A stretch of DNA of 64,000 nt from Chrysoperla carnea (lineage: Eukaryota; Arthropoda; Insecta; Neuroptera; Chrysopidae). The stretch covers positions 24,338,640-24,402,639 of the forward strand of contig NC_058342.1 in the NCBI RefSeq assembly GCF_905475395.1, read 5' to 3'. Shown one piece after another: positions 22,531 to 35,744 of the stretch (positions within the stretch are counted from its first letter, which is position 1; each line of letters opens with the position of its first letter). The notes under the pieces were generated by a model. That model made no database searches. It was not told the DNA's origin and saw nothing but the letters and a program-made list of their open reading frames with translations. Both the position numbers and the translations under genes were made by a program.

Positions 22531-24534
22531 AAATCCAAAATTGCCCTGGAGGTCGTACTTCCTTAAACTGAAAAGACCCCTTAAAGAAGAAATTTCATTT
22601 TCGAAAAGTTGTAGTATATGCATGAAGGTCGTTTGAGTGTTTTGGTCAGTTAATTTAGTCGTAAGGTACCATTCACGCATTAATATGGACAATGTATTCA
22701 ATTATATTTCCGCTATGAAATAATACCTCTAACAATATATAATGGTCCTTTTCTTACATTATAATAAAAAAAAAAGCGCGGTCAATGCCCATTAGTGACA
22801 TCTTTTGTTTATATCATTTCTCGGGACAGGCATTAAATGAATGGCCGGACTGTACGGTAAGATTCTCCATTGAATACAAAACATCTTCTATGAGAATATC
22901 AGATTTTAATCTTACTTTGTCTTTTTCTCAATGAAGAGTCGCGCAGCATGATTTTTTGACGACATAATCTTGAAGACAAAATCTTTCTTGTTTTTTTGGA
23001 TGTTTATTTTTATAATTCAGGTGGTTTAATTTAATGAATGAACAATTGATGGTTAGCAGCGTGTTTTTATCCGTCGGGCTCTATCAGTTTATATGTGTAA
23101 CCGCCAAGAAAAATAGGCCACTATTCTGTAATTGACTTCCCTATCAATTTTACAACAAGGAAATAAAATGAATCAATGCATATTTTTCCGCTTTTTGTGA
23201 TTAAAAAGGCGTGATAGATTAATGATTAGTAATCATTGATCTTTCTTGCGAACTTTCATATTCGCAAATACATTGATAAGATTGGAAACGGCTAAATTTC
23301 TTGCTTCTTCGTTTTCAAAAGAAATAATGTCCAAATTTGGTGGCGGTCAAATTAGCAAAGAGTAACATTCATAATAAGAGTAATCACGACTAGCTAATTC
23401 TTACTGATGATGACTACTTGGTAGTCGAATTACGTATTTATAAAATACAAAAAACTGATCTAGGAAATTGGGGCAAAAATCGAAATTTATTTCAACCATT
23501 CTTGTTCTATAGTACTTCTCAGATAAAATTTTTATCAGTTTCTTTCTACGCTACTGTGGCAGGAATATAATTAGAAGTATGTGATACTATTGCTAGATGA
23601 AACAAAAGGTATTTAATCATTTCCTGGGTTGTTTTTCTACTCGTTAAATTGTGTTATCAGCAAGTTCTGAACGATAACAATTGGTCTGTGATTGGATAAA
23701 ACGTTTTTTAAATATTCAGGATAAAAGTCTTCTCTAGCGCTAAATACTTCGGCAATCCTTTGGGACAGAAAAACAAGAGAGACCATTTCTCCGAGACTTG
23801 AACTTCTTACAATCTCGACATTTATTCTGGAATAAATCTCTCCATTTTTGAAAATGATCAACTTGCCTCCTTAGAGCCGTTGCGTCCGTATTCCGTGGAA
23901 TACATTGAACACTGGCAGCGATAGTACCGCCACTGTTGATCGTGGCTATAAAACTTTAAAACAGTTTTCTATTAACAAAAAAGTGTAATATCGCCTTTGG
24001 GTTCTTTTTCGTAAAAAATCTGTAGAATCAACAGAAACATTATTGCATTATCACTGGTTCATTTTGAGAATAATCTTATTTCTTTTACCGAGTAGCCTCT
24101 AAAAAGTGACACTGCTATCAATGCTATCAAAACATATATATTTGCCGTGTTGCAAATTCTTAATCCCTGCGATTGTATGTTTGTTTTAAATCTTTAAAAA
24201 AATTTTAATCCTATCTATTTTAGAAAACACAAGCATTTGTTCTGTCAAATAATACATTTTTCCAATTCTTTAAAATTATGTTTTTGATATCTTTGAAAAA
24301 TCGAAAGTTTCTGAAATCCTTGGTCGATTTTGTGTGCTTAAATGCTACAGGTTGCAATTCTTGATCGATTTTGACGAGTTGATTTGTAAATTTTCATAAT
24401 AAAATCATTTAAATTATTTTATTTTCATTACAAAATCATTTTGATCGGAAAATATGGTTTTCTTGGATGTAATATTTATAAAATTGCTCGCCCCAAAGAA
24501 ATCTTTTAATTTCTTTTAACCCGTCAGTACGCAC

Positions 24535-24680
24535 GTCAACCATTCGATAATCTTTAGTTGGGTGATGAGAGATTTGCTAACGCATAACTTTGTAAATCAT
24601 AACCTCTACATAATTTTTATATAAATTTATTTTTTAATGCACTAGCTAATTAAAAATAGTTTGATTACGTGATTATTGAA
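24535..24680 (+). repeat. Repeat shared with 37285-37460
   Basis: aatctttagttgggtgatga through attacgtgattattgaatga matches 37292-37460 with indels. Unclassified; adjacent to a Rep2 copy here and to Rep3 at the other locus. Confidence 0.7.
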
Positions 24681-24925
24681 TGATCTTCAACTTTGATGAT
24701 GAATTTTGTTACAACTTCATGAATGTAGACGAAAAATACGAATGAAATTTTTCGATATCTGCTTTGGTTTTCGAAATATCGAAAGCTAAATAATTAAACA
24801 AAATTTTCAATTTACGATATTTTGAAAACTACTCCAGATATCGAAAAATTTTATTGTACTTTTTCAAGTTATAATTCACCATCAAAATTGAAAACATTTT
24901 TTAACATTTTTCGATATCTCTCAAT
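24680..24925. repeat. Rep2 internal fragment
   Basis: tcttcaactttgatgatgaa to aattgaaaacattttttaac match the interior of the 25.7-kb copy. Ends lost. Confidence 0.7.
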
Positions 24926-25530
24926 TGGAACGTTACATTTTCCAACGAAATTTAAAATATATTTTCCTAATACGTAATATTTTACGAAACTTTTCATCCT
25001 TAACAAAAAAATTGTACACCACTCAGTTTAATGATTTTAAGGGTGTTAAAGAAATGTGTTAAATTCTCCCCTTACAACAAAAAACCTCTGTTTTTTTTTT
25101 TACGTAAAAAAATGGAAAAACTCATAAAGGCTTTTTATCACTTATATATATTTTTTAGGTGAATTTACTAAATAAATCCACAATAATCCAATTTTAATAA
25201 TTTGTACAACTGTTCCCCGAATAACCATGAACAAACATAAAAATAATTGATAAAGAAAATTGAAAATAAAAAATACATTGATTTTTGTCAATTTGTTATT
25301 AGAGAAGAAAATCCGAAATCTGATAATTAACGGTTTTAACACAGAATCACGTTTTGGGAGGCTTTAACAAAAAATTTTTAACAAGCTATAAAATTGTGTT
25401 TGGTAACGATTTGTTTATCCATAAAAAAAAATTAATGTACTGTTTTTGATGTAAAAGTTGATCTATTAATATTGATAATTTTCTTAAAAGAATGAACTTT
25501 GCGACATGATCTGTTCAAATAAATTATTCA

Positions 25531-25584
25531 TAGCATCGATATTTTTAAGATTTACAAACTTGGAACTAAACTAAGTATACCATG
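25531..25584 (+). repeat. Rep1 3'-end fragment
   Basis: tagcatcgatatttttaaga to aactaaactaagtatacc only. Confidence 0.7.
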
Positions 25585-25690
25585 AAATGTCTCTAATAAG
25601 TAATTTTAATGATATATCCCATAATACAAGAAATTTTCCCATTTTTACGTTATAATTAAACTTTTTCGTCTATTATCAACTCAGAAACTC

Positions 25691-26329
25691 TTAAGGATGT
25701 ATGAGCATGGTAGTGGGGGCACAAATTTAAAAATAGATATTTTCAAAAAATTTATATTATTACTTGACGATATAAGACGAAAAGTAAGAATAAAATTTTT
25801 CGATATCTGGCTTAGTTTTCAAAATATCGAAAATTGAAAATTTTGTTTAATTATTTAGCTTTCGATATTTCGAAAACCAAGACACATATCGAAAAATTTT
25901 ATTCTTATTTTTCGTCTACATTCATGAAGTTATAACAAAATTCATCATCAAAGTTGAAAATAAGATAAAAATAATTTCAACCCTTAATCTACCCTGCTCT
26001 TACATCCCTTATATGGACGGTGACACTTAGTTTTTTTCTTTTCTAATTCATTGCTAATATGTTTACTTTCTATTAAAAAGTTTTTTTTAAATTTGTTTTC
26101 ATTCATTCCAAACGAAAATTATCAAAAACTTCCAAAATATGTCGTTTTTCAAAGATTCCTCCATAAGAGCCAATGTATTTTATATCGATTTTTAATGACT
26201 TTTTTCTTAAAAATTTGCACGGATACCTAAGCTGAAATTTTAACCACATATTCTTTGAGTAAAAGACTACCTACAAACAAATTTTGAGCCTTTAAATCAA
26301 ACATTGTTGTCATGCTCATACATCCTTAA
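25691..26329. mobile_element. Rep2: TTAA-flanked inverted-repeat element, full length
   Basis: Left TTAAGGATGTATGAGCATG and right CATGCTCATACATCCTTAA are exact mirrors. TTAA at both ends would be the target duplication of a piggyBac-type element. The interior is made of palindromic blocks rich in tcgatat (e.g. gaaaattgaaaattttg) and has no coding. Partial copies occur at 4262-4705, 18440-18628, 21945-22271, 24680-24925, 33410-33550 and 60370-60555. Confidence 0.75.
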
Positions 26330-26939
26330 ACATATTTAAAATAGATCCAACTGAATCAACACCTACTCGATTCTCGATTTTATTTATTTTTTCAAACCAA
26401 TTTGTAAACAAACTTGATATATATTTATAGTAAATTTTTTTCTACATATCTTTTTAAAAAATAATTATTATATTGAATATTTACTGATGTGTGAAATCTT
26501 AATTAATGATTCAGAATTGTTGTTGAAATTTTTTATTTTATTTATTTATATTTTTTTCTAGTTTTTTTTTATAACAAACAAACAAAAAATTCATAATATG
26601 CGTAAAAAAAATTTTGAATAGTTCATATATTAATGATACAATAGTTTTATTTTTGGTTAAGTGAACGTTTGACGTAAACAATTATTTTTATTATTATAAA
26701 CAAAAAAAGTTTAGATTTTTCTATTTTTAAATGCATTATTTTTAAGCTTTAGTTGGTTGGTGCAATACAGTAGTCGGCAACTTACGGCTCGCGAGCAAAT
26801 ATTATTTATTTTATAAAAAAAAAAAAAGAAAAAAAAAACATTTAAAAATCGTTCCGACTTGATTATCGAAGATTAGACACAATTTCTATATCTCAGCCGA
26901 AATAAAAATAATAATAAACCAACAAAATCACTCTAGTAA

Positions 26940-26975
26940 CTCCTAAGTGGGCGAACGGTCTAAGGCGCTAGTAAG
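26940..26975 (+). repeat. Possible SINE head fragment
   Basis: cctaagtgggcgaacggtct followed by aaggcg resembles the 5' tRNA-Leu-like head of the SINE, with several changes. No B box or body follows. Weak. Confidence 0.4.
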
Positions 26976-27031
26976 AGAGAGTTTTTCTCATTACTACAGT
27001 AAAATCAGTTGGAAAAACAACAGCTATTGGG

Positions 27032-27465
27032 ATGGCTTCGTACCCCTTGGAAAAAAATCGAAAAAATCAAAACTTTTTTTCTGTTTCAGAATTCGATAAA
27101 ACTCAGTTTATAAGGTAACTTTGTCCCAAAAAATTCAAAAATCGGGTTTATTTGACGATTGGACGAACATTTACTAAACTGTGTTTCATTGGGCTGGTAG
27201 ATTTTGAAAAAATCGAGTCCTTGGATCGATTTTTGGCGATATCTCTAAAATTACCCACCTAATCGTTAATTGAACCTGATTTTTGAATTTTTTGGGTCAA
27301 TTATACCTTATAAACTGTGTTTCATCAAATTCCGAAGCAACAAAATGTTTTCGATTTTTTGCTTTGAAGGGTACCCCTTGGAAAAAATCGAAAAAATCAA
27401 ACAATTTTTTCTATTTCAGAATTCGATAAAACTTAGTTTATAAGGTAATTTTGACCCAAAAATAA
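27032..27465. repeat. Mixed direct/inverted repeat
   Basis: Unit taccccttggaaaaaaatcg ... ttcgataaaactcagtttat occurs on + at 27032-27125, inverted at about 27275-27382, and on + again at 27368-27462. Non-coding. Confidence 0.75.
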
Positions 27466-28454
27466 TACTTATACTTACCATTTTTTAAGGCCAATAAAAA
27501 TATTCCAATTCAAATTCAAATAAACCCCGCCACCTGGCGATAAAAATTTGTACTATTAAACAAGAAGTGTACCGCTTTTTCCGTAGTTCTAATTTAGACC
27601 ACCTGAATACTTAATAAGCCTTGATCCCAGTAAATGGGCAACGGCCTCTCCTTTCACAAATGTGAATGTAATCACAATAAGGGCAGAAAGTCTAATGCGT
27701 TTCTCCACGCTTGTCTGTTAGTAACAGTTCTCGACCATATATATTTCCACCGTAGTTCCTAAACGCATCCGACCATCTCTTACGTTGTTTGCAACAATTT
27801 TTACTATTCATTCTTGGAGTCCAGAATATATTTCGGTTTGCCCATAGATCTATTGATCTACTTGATTACTTGCCGTTTATCAATAATAAATAATATTCAA
27901 GACAATTTTTTTCTAAAACCACAATAAAAACTTAATTTTGACCAAATAGACACTAAACTTATTACATAAGCATATAAAATATTTTGACATTTATTGAATA
28001 TAATAACTCCACCATTTTTTCCTCACAAAAAGAGAAAAATTGAAACGAAACCCAAAGAAGAAAAATGAAATTATTTAATAGTATTAGAGGGAATTGAGCG
28101 TCTTGCAAAATATTATTAATAAATCGATTGGACATACAAATATGAAAAGATATACAGGAACCATACATATTTAATAGCCATATGGGAAATGAACACTGAA
28201 ATCCCGTTGGGATATTACCGTCGCGACATTTGACACTTCATTTTTATCGTCTTTGTTTTACTCAATTTTCTCGTATTATTCACTTTCTAGATCGAAATGT
28301 TCTTGTTTTCATCTCGAAAAACAAAATCTAATAATTATTGATATAGAGATTATTCAATTGGGGGGAATTAACTTATTTTCTTATTTTTGTAGACAAAGGA
28401 AGCATGAAAAATTTTATAAATCTTACTTAAAATGAGAAAATTATAAAATTTATT

Positions 28455-28830
28455 GCATGGGCATGAGATCCATTTGCCCCAATGGGGTGAATGGGGTCTA
28501 TCTGCTCTCTCTAGAGATTCATAAAAATGGTTCAAGGCACCCACGAATTTTTAAACAAAAAATTTTCTCAAAACTAAATTATTTACGAAAAAATATTCAA
28601 ACAAAAGTTTAATTTTTTATAAGAAACATTTTTTACACTTATACTTTTGTTCTACCTCTTATGGCTTACAAGATGGGTCCTACGAATCCAAGACCAAATG
28701 GACTTTTGAACTTAAACTCACTTCATGAGTCCGAAGCACGATATAAACAAATTTCAGCGCGATATCTCTTTTCGTTTTTTAGTTTTTGTGTTGATGGACA
28801 GCCAATCGAAAATGGACTAAAGAAATGGAA
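28455..28830 (+). repeat. Composite: GC-rich block plus partial Rep1
   Basis: atttgccccaatggggtgaa and ctctctagagattcataaaa are followed by Rep1 from ttacgaaaaaatattcaaac. The same combination occurs at 265-772, so the fusion itself has been copied. The + frame at 28661-28855 has no domain and falls in the repeat. Confidence 0.75.
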
Positions 28831-29516
28831 ATTAACTTACGTGAATTCTTCTTAGTTAACAAATTAATTGATTTGGTCGTAAATGGTTATATCCATCACA
28901 AACGGTTTGTTTCGTTTCGATGAGGCTAAAACAAAAAATATTATTATACCTTGCAATAGTAATATTTTTGTCTAACTTAACTCACCCCTTACGTATATTA
29001 AATTGGGGTAGTTTATTGTAATAGTAATAATCATTTCCAGGAGATAATCTTTCTTTAAAATATAGGGTAAATATTCATTTATTCATGTTCGCCCTACTTT
29101 TTACTAATATTTGGGACAGTTATTAAGCTTTAAGGTAGATTGGCCGTAAATCTAATTTTTCTTAGGAATTTGATGAAATTAAAATGTAGTCTTAATCCAG
29201 GTGTATTTAATTTAAAAAAAAAATTAAATATGTTAAGGTGATTTTTTTCCCTACATTAATATAAACCAAATACATGCTATGTAGTTCAAATAATGTGTTA
29301 TTTTTAGCTTTACAATACCACGCAACTACAAAAATATATAATATATTGTGTGCAAGTGATGCTTATAAATTTGATAATATAGATATCGCTCTTCAATCAT
29401 CATTACTCTAACTATAGTCGTGTATGTTCATCAAATGATGGATCTTCGATTAACTCAAAATTAAATTAAAATTTTGTTTTTGTATCATCGACAAAGCTAT
29501 ATTTTTATGGTATTAC

Positions 29517-29939
29517 AGTGCAACCTCGATATAACAAATCTGAAGGGAACCAGTAAATATTCGTTATATCAAGTAATTCATTAAACCGAGGTTTGTAATA
29601 TTGAGGTTAAGTTGGTCTAAAATTCGTTATAAAGAGGAAAAAAAGTGTCGGAACCTCTCGCGACATGAATTACATACTATGGAGCATACTAACTGTCATA
29701 TATTGGTGGGACTTTATACGTTATATAAAGGTTTTGAATTGACGAATTTCGTTATTTAGAGGTATTTAAATTTTTTATTATAGTTGAAAATTCGTTATAA
29801 AGAGACTGTTCACAAAAAATATTCGTAATGTAGAGGTATATTTTATATTGAATCTTATGGACAATTCAAGGGGATTGCGAAAAATTTGTTAAATCGAGGA
29901 ATTCGTTATATTGAGGTTCGTTATATTAAGGTTGCACTG
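29517..29939. mobile_element. pogo/Tigger-type MITE
   Basis: Ends CAGTGCAACCTCGATATAAC at the left and, mirrored, CAGTGCAACCTTAATATAAC at the right, with TA duplicated on both sides (29515-29516, 29940-29941). CAGTG(C/G)AACCTCG...TAAC is the signature end of pogo/Tigger elements. 423 bp, no transposase. The interior repeats attcgttata-type words several times, probably old subterminal repeats. Confidence 0.85.
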
Positions 29940-30839
29940 TATTATAAACTACAAGATTGTCTAAATATTTTAGATAATTTTTTTATCACACTCTCTAGAT
30001 TCTTTGATATAGAAATATCCAATTGAAAAGGATAACCATATGCTTCATCATTTTTTCAGCCAACTTTGAACGATAAAATAATTATAAAAAGCCCGATGAT
30101 CTAGGAATTTTTTGTGATTTTTGTAAACTTTGTCAATCAAAAAATGTATTTCTAAAATTTTATTGAAATCCCTTGTATTATTCAATCCTTGCATATCTCC
30201 TTAAATAATACAAAAAATGCAACAAAAAAAAATCGATTTTCGATCGAATTGGAGACCCATTAAATTCCTTCACTTTTTGCATGATTTTTACATACATTTT
30301 TACATTTTTGGCGATTTTTAAACTATGTATAAAGACAATTTTTAAAAATGTATTTAGGATACCAAAAATTACGCTTTTATAATTATCCTCAATAATTTTT
30401 GTTGTAAACATAAAATTTCTGAAGGTTAAATTTTTGACCATGTATCCTTTTTTTTCACAATTTATAGTCAGTGATATGTCTTCCATTCTGAATAATAAAA
30501 TTTTGTATTAACATATAAATTCATCAACAAGGACAGAAAATATTTTCAAAATAAATTTTATAGAGGGATTATAACTTACAATAAATCAGAGTAATGTGCA
30601 AAAATAAGATTTGTTTAAGGCTATAATGTTTTAGGAGAATTTTCCTTATACACAAGGGAAAATAACAACCAACTGAGTTAATGGATCAAATATCATACAA
30701 ATGCATGGATATCAATGGTGGAACTATTTATTATTATTTAAATTGAGGATCGGGCTGGAGGAAGTGTACTTAAGCCCTTTTAGTGGTCGAATCAGATTTT
30801 AGTTGTTCTTGTAGTGTTTTTTACCCACCATAAAAATTT

Positions 30840-31215
30840 CATTACGTATTTTTTCTTTCGGGTGTCTACTTATGTGGGCTAACAGAGGGGGAGGGGTTCA
30901 AAAATTTAACGAGCTATCCCACAAACACCCTTATACTTCATTAAAAGTCTTAATTTGCAAAAAAATGATATTTTTTATTTCGGGGATCTACTTATATAAG
31001 TTAAAAGAGGGGGAGAGGTTTAGATGCCTTAAAAAGGCTTAAATTTTCAGAAAAATGGTATTATTAATTTAGGGGGGTCTACGTATGGAAGCTAAACGAA
31101 GGTGAAGGGTAACAAATTTAACATTTTTACTGAAATTCCAGATCAGCGACCACCAAAACCCAACTTATACGTCATTAAAAGTCTTAACTTGCATAAAGGA
31201 GTTTATTAATAAAAA
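30840..31215 (+). repeat. Degenerate tandem repeat, three units
   Basis: Motifs tttcgg(g)gtgtctacttat... and cattaaaagtcttaatttgc recur at about 30850/30936, 30970/31025 and 31061/31168 with unequal spacing. Each unit also carries a gaggggga-type purine run. Non-coding. Confidence 0.65.
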
Positions 31216-31449
31216 TATCTTAAATTTCGGATTACTTTAGCATTTTGACCTTTTTAAAATCGTTTAAAACTTATCTGATTTACTTTACGATATAAGCCGC
31301 CTTTACCCCAATGACGCGGGGGTTATAACTAAAAACTTCCGCTTTAAACCATGTAGACTTTTTTTAGTATAACTTTCCGAAGCCAAAGCATAAAATCGCA
31401 AGGCGATACACCCAGCAAATATTTTTTTCGAAGGAAAAAAGTTTCTTTA

Positions 31450-31572
31450 CTATAATAATTTACGAACAAATAACCTAATTAGATGGCTTTATGAACATTT
31501 GTATATCAAATTTTTCTATCATCAGTATTTCTAAGCTTTACAAACTAGCTTTACTAAATTTAATATACTCCT
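31450..31572 (+). repeat. Rep1 3'-end fragment
   Basis: aataacctaattagatggct to actaaatttaatatact, diverged. Confidence 0.65.
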
Positions 31573-31638
31573 GATTTATTATTTAAATGCAGAGTATAAT
31601 AACTTTGGTTTGAAGTTTTTTTTCATAAATATTATATA

Positions 31639-32298
31639 TCCCTATATATTATAAATGTGAAAGTAAGGATGTTTGTTTGTTTGTTACGCTTTCACGTAAA
31701 AACTAGCGAATTGATTTGTATGAAACTGTACAATAATATAGCTTATAGATCAGAATAACACATGAGCTATAATTTATAAAAATATATTAACAGAAAAAAA
31801 TGTTTTCCCTGGTGGAAAAAATATTTGAAAAAAGAATAAGTCTTAATAAGTCTTAGGAAACTCTGAAAAAGTCTTAGAAACTTTAAAAAAGTATTAAGAA
31901 CTCTGAATAACTCTGAATTAGACTAGTCCGAAAACGTTGAGAAATTCAAAGTTCCTAAGACTTTTTCAGAATTTCTTATTCTTTCTTCAAATATTTTTTC
32001 CACCGGGGCTTCCACCAAATTTATTTTTTTGACATTTCATAAATCGGCTTGAAGGAGACAACTTATGAACATTTGCCAATCAAGGTTATCAGACATACTT
32101 TTTACATTTAAAAAAATTGAAAACAGTTTAATCATTTGAGATTTCATAAAAAATGAAAGATCCAATTTATGGACTTTTCTGTTTGTATGTCACCTTTAAG
32201 GCAATAAAAAAAAATTCATATTATTTTATTCACTTTTTAAAGGTCTTATCAGTTATTTACGGGCAAAAAACGCGGGTGGGGCCGCGGGTAAAAGCTTG
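31639..32298 (+). mobile_element. Helitron, older copy, 3' end mutated
   Basis: The 5' end TCCCTATATATTATAAATG plus gtttgtttgtttgttacgct matches the 9.4-9.95 kb element. The 3' end is gggccgcgggtaaaagCTTG before T, where CTAG is expected. The inner part (31800-32010) holds an imperfect palindrome around ggtggaaaaaatatttgaa and ttcaaatattttttccacc. No coding. Confidence 0.7.
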
Positions 32299-32310
32299 TT
32301 TCAGTATATA

Positions 32311-32725
32311 CAACGTGTTCTGTTATTAACTGCAGAAACCTAACTTCCCAAAATAAGCTCATCAAGAGCAACAAAAGAACCCTTTTCAAACAAACCACAC
32401 CCATTGTCACATAGTTGGTTTGTTTACGTACAATCATTTAATGTTTTTGCAAAATAATATAATCCAATCAAATCATGTTATAATTTTTAAAAATCCCTAC
32501 CTTAGTTGAATATTATTTAAAAAATTGTTTCTAATGTCTCCTGATTATCATTGGCTACTGGTTATCGAATGATAGTCAGTGAATAATCCAATTTATCAAT
32601 TTTTGTCATACCTGTAGCTCCCAAATTAGGGCTCAGATTCAAATTTGGAAAAGGGTTTTTTTTGTTGCTCTTGATGAGCTTATTTTGGGAAGTTAGGTTT
32701 CTGCAGTTAATAACAGAACACGTTG
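32311..32725. mobile_element. MITE with about 66-bp perfect terminal inverted repeats
   Basis: Left end CAACGTGTTCTGTTATTAAC is exactly mirrored at the right end. Arms are identical for about 66 bp and continue imperfectly to about 80 bp. Flanked by TATA on both sides (32307-32310 and 32726-32729), consistent with TA-type insertion (Tc1/mariner superfamily). It sits 12 bp past the Helitron 3' end. The near-perfect arms suggest recent activity. Confidence 0.85.
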
Positions 32726-33409
32726 TATACAAAATATTTAAAACTTCACTATGAGAAAATTAGTATAAAATATTTATCGAAAATAGCTTCATTTTGACTT
32801 AAAATAATTAGATAATATATATTTTAACTGTACTTGAAAATATATAATCAAATTCTAAATCGAAACAGAAAGCGAAAATTAATGACAAAGAAAAAAGTAA
32901 AAAATAATTTTTTGATGTTTTTATTGACAAAGCAATTGGCATGAATTGGTTGATCAGAGAGGAATGTTATAGAACATCTATATATATAGAAAAATGTGAA
33001 AATGAAATTAGGACATAGTTACCGATTAAATTGGTGCAAATTTAGCGATCTAAAGGCGAACACTATACTATCTATATTCGTATAAGTCCACTGAGAATTG
33101 TAACACCATATACAAATACTTTAGTGAGTATACCTTTAACGAAAAAAAAAAAAAAAAAAAAACTTTATCCCTAATTCAAAAGATATACTTTTCCGTTACT
33201 GGTTTTTCATATATTTCTTTAACAATATTTACTTTAATAGTTCGGGCATTCATGGAAAATGTGAGATATATTGATTGTTCAATGTTATGAAGTGAGATAG
33301 TTTTATTATTATGGACTTGAAGATTATCATATGACCAGGAACAGTCAAACAAACGATACTTGGGGGCATAATTGGCCTTACTACGTCATCGAATTTCTTT
33401 TCTTATTTA

Positions 33410-33550
33410 ATCAAAAAATTTGGTTTAATTATTTAGCTTTCGATATTTCGTAAACCAAGGCAGATATTGAAAAATTGTATCATCAAAGTTGAAAATAAGG
33501 TGTAAATAATTTCAGCCACAAGTCTAAACTTGCCTTGGTGCTCGTACTAC
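33410..33550. repeat. Rep2 end fragment
   Basis: Interior block (aattatttagctttcgatat) followed by cttgccttggtgctcgtact, a variant terminal repeat shared with the 21.9- and 60.4-kb copies. Confidence 0.65.
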
Positions 33551-33724
33551 CTAAAGATCGGAGCTCGGAAACTTCCCGTTAATAAATTTGGTGACCGTGA
33601 GAGCTTTTGTTTAGAACGATACAAAGAACATTTTGGGGGCGGTTAGAAAAAGTTTCACGGAAAACCATTTTACTACCTTATATTGCGGGGTCCTCTTCAC
33701 ATAATTTTGATCTCAGTAAATATA

Positions 33725-34606
33725 CAGTGGAGTCATGCTTAATGTCATGGTTAATTGAAGACATGCAAATTTCTTTCATTTAGAGGTATTTCTCTTCTCA
33801 GACATCCAGGTATAAATAAGTATCTGCTGTCTCATTTACAGAGGGTTCCTTCCATTAATAGAGGTCAGAATACAGGTTATTTCAGTTATAGCGGTGCGAT
33901 TACTAAATGAAATAACGTATTATCATTGCTGCTACAAAAATTATGAATACCGAGACTTCGCGCGAAATCTAGTGCCTTTTCTTTAATCGTCGGTCCACTA
34001 AACGGAACGTTTTTGTTACAAAGTTGCTTGACACATGTTAGCAATCACTGTTCAAGTTCAGGATATTCTGATAAACGTACACGTTTTAGTTTTAATTGAC
34101 CTCCAGAACATTGTGATTGAATTTTATCTTTATTCTGAATTATTCTACAAAGAGTAGATTTTGGCTCATTAAATTTGACACAGACTTACACGTGGTTTCC
34201 CACTTTCATAAATGGATAGTAACTTCAGTTTTTCACGCACTGATAACGATAAGCCTTTGTTTCGGCATTTTTCAAATAAACATCCGTATGACAGAAAAGC
34301 AAAACTAAAACTGAAGGTCATTGAGGCTGAAAATTAGTTAAGTGGAGAATTTTCGGATAGAATAAGAATAAGTAAGTAAACAAACAAGACGATGTTATCT
34401 CAAGTCTCAGAAGTTAATGTATGTAAAATTCATTCGCTATCTCAGTTATAGAGGTAACTATGACGATAAAATCGAAAGCATGAATCCTAGATATAGAACT
34501 TTGCTTCGTCCTACTTAATTCGATGCCAAAGTGTTGGCACCTCAGCATGAGTTCCAGTTATGAAGATTTCTCACTTATCCAGGTCCCACTTAACCAAATT
34601 CCACTG
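33725..34606 (-). mobile_element. pogo/Tigger element with broken transposase
   Basis: Ends CAGTGGA...TCCACTG with TA at the left side. On the minus strand a transposase N-terminus is readable. The first helix-turn-helix (KGLSLSVREKLKLL, about 34230-34275) is followed by a frame change to EPKSTLCRIIQNKDKI, a CENPB-type DNA-binding domain, and then SEYPELEQ, an in-frame stop, KQLCNKNVPFSGP and EKALDFARSLGI. The DDE catalytic core is absent. A pseudogene with at least one frameshift and one stop. Confidence 0.85.
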
Positions 34607-35744
34607 TTTTTGAATCGTTTGTGTGTACTATTTGTGAAAGATGAAAAATGTTAAGAGCCACTGTTTTATATGGAATAAATATTAGAAATACTAGTATGTA
34701 TAGTGATATGTATGACGTTTATTAGGTTATCGAAACACATCTCATGTTTTCTCGCCTTGGTCATGTCTCTAATGCCCATCGCCCATCGCCCATCGTACAC
34801 ATATAATCACCCCTCGTGAATTTCATGTTTTTCTTTTTCACTTAGAAGAATCCCCACTCCACTCATACATACACACACAAATATAAAAATATCCTTCAAC
34901 ACAAAAAGAAAATTCCAGAACAACTTATTTAGAAACCCCCGTCGCTCCCGTCGCACTCTTCGAAATAAAAATATTTCGAGTAGTAGCTATTAGATTTTTT
35001 TCTTCCTTTTTAAATGTGAAAAAAAGTAAATAAATATAAATAAATATATTTTTTTCGAAGTCAATTTTCGAGGTGTTTTATTATTATTTTCTGTGTGATG
35101 AATTCGTCAGCATTTTCTAAAAGGTTTTTTCTTTTTTTCTTCCTTGTGTAAATTGACGAATGTACTATAAATCTAAAATTGTTTCTGTGTTATTTTCACC
35201 GGTCACAAAAAAAAAGAGGTCTCTATGTCCCAACGGGCCTATAAAACATATACACATACTTTCGAGTAATACGGTCAGTAAACAACTCAATGTCGTTACA
35301 TAAAAACCAGAGTGTTTCGTCATCATTCGTCTTCGATATGACCGTCGTTGTTGGACCAATAATTATTTAAAGACAGAATAAGCAAAACTTTTCAGAGGGT
35401 ATTTTCGATTCATATGATTATTTCATTGTACCGTTTAGCATTCCGTTGCAAAAATGATTTTTGATAAAACGAGTAAATTTTTCTTACGTCAGAAATTTAC
35501 AGGTGCCAGTTTATGTAAAAAAATGTGCTGAATACGCTGGTGACCAAAAAACATTTGTTAAGTATAGGCTTCGTTTTTAAAAACTATGATTTTAAGCGGC
35601 AATTTTCATTATTTTGATGTTTTTTTACTTTTTAAAGATAACAGTTGTGACCTTTTATCTTTGACCGTTAAATTGTTATAAACAAATTAAGGGTAAAAAA
35701 TTAACACTTTCTTTCTGCTTTTTTTCCTTCTCAACAAAAAGTCG

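Noticed and set aside
34778-34797. Tandem cgcccat repeat as a regulatory array
   Set aside because: Only about three short units; ordinary replication slippage is enough.
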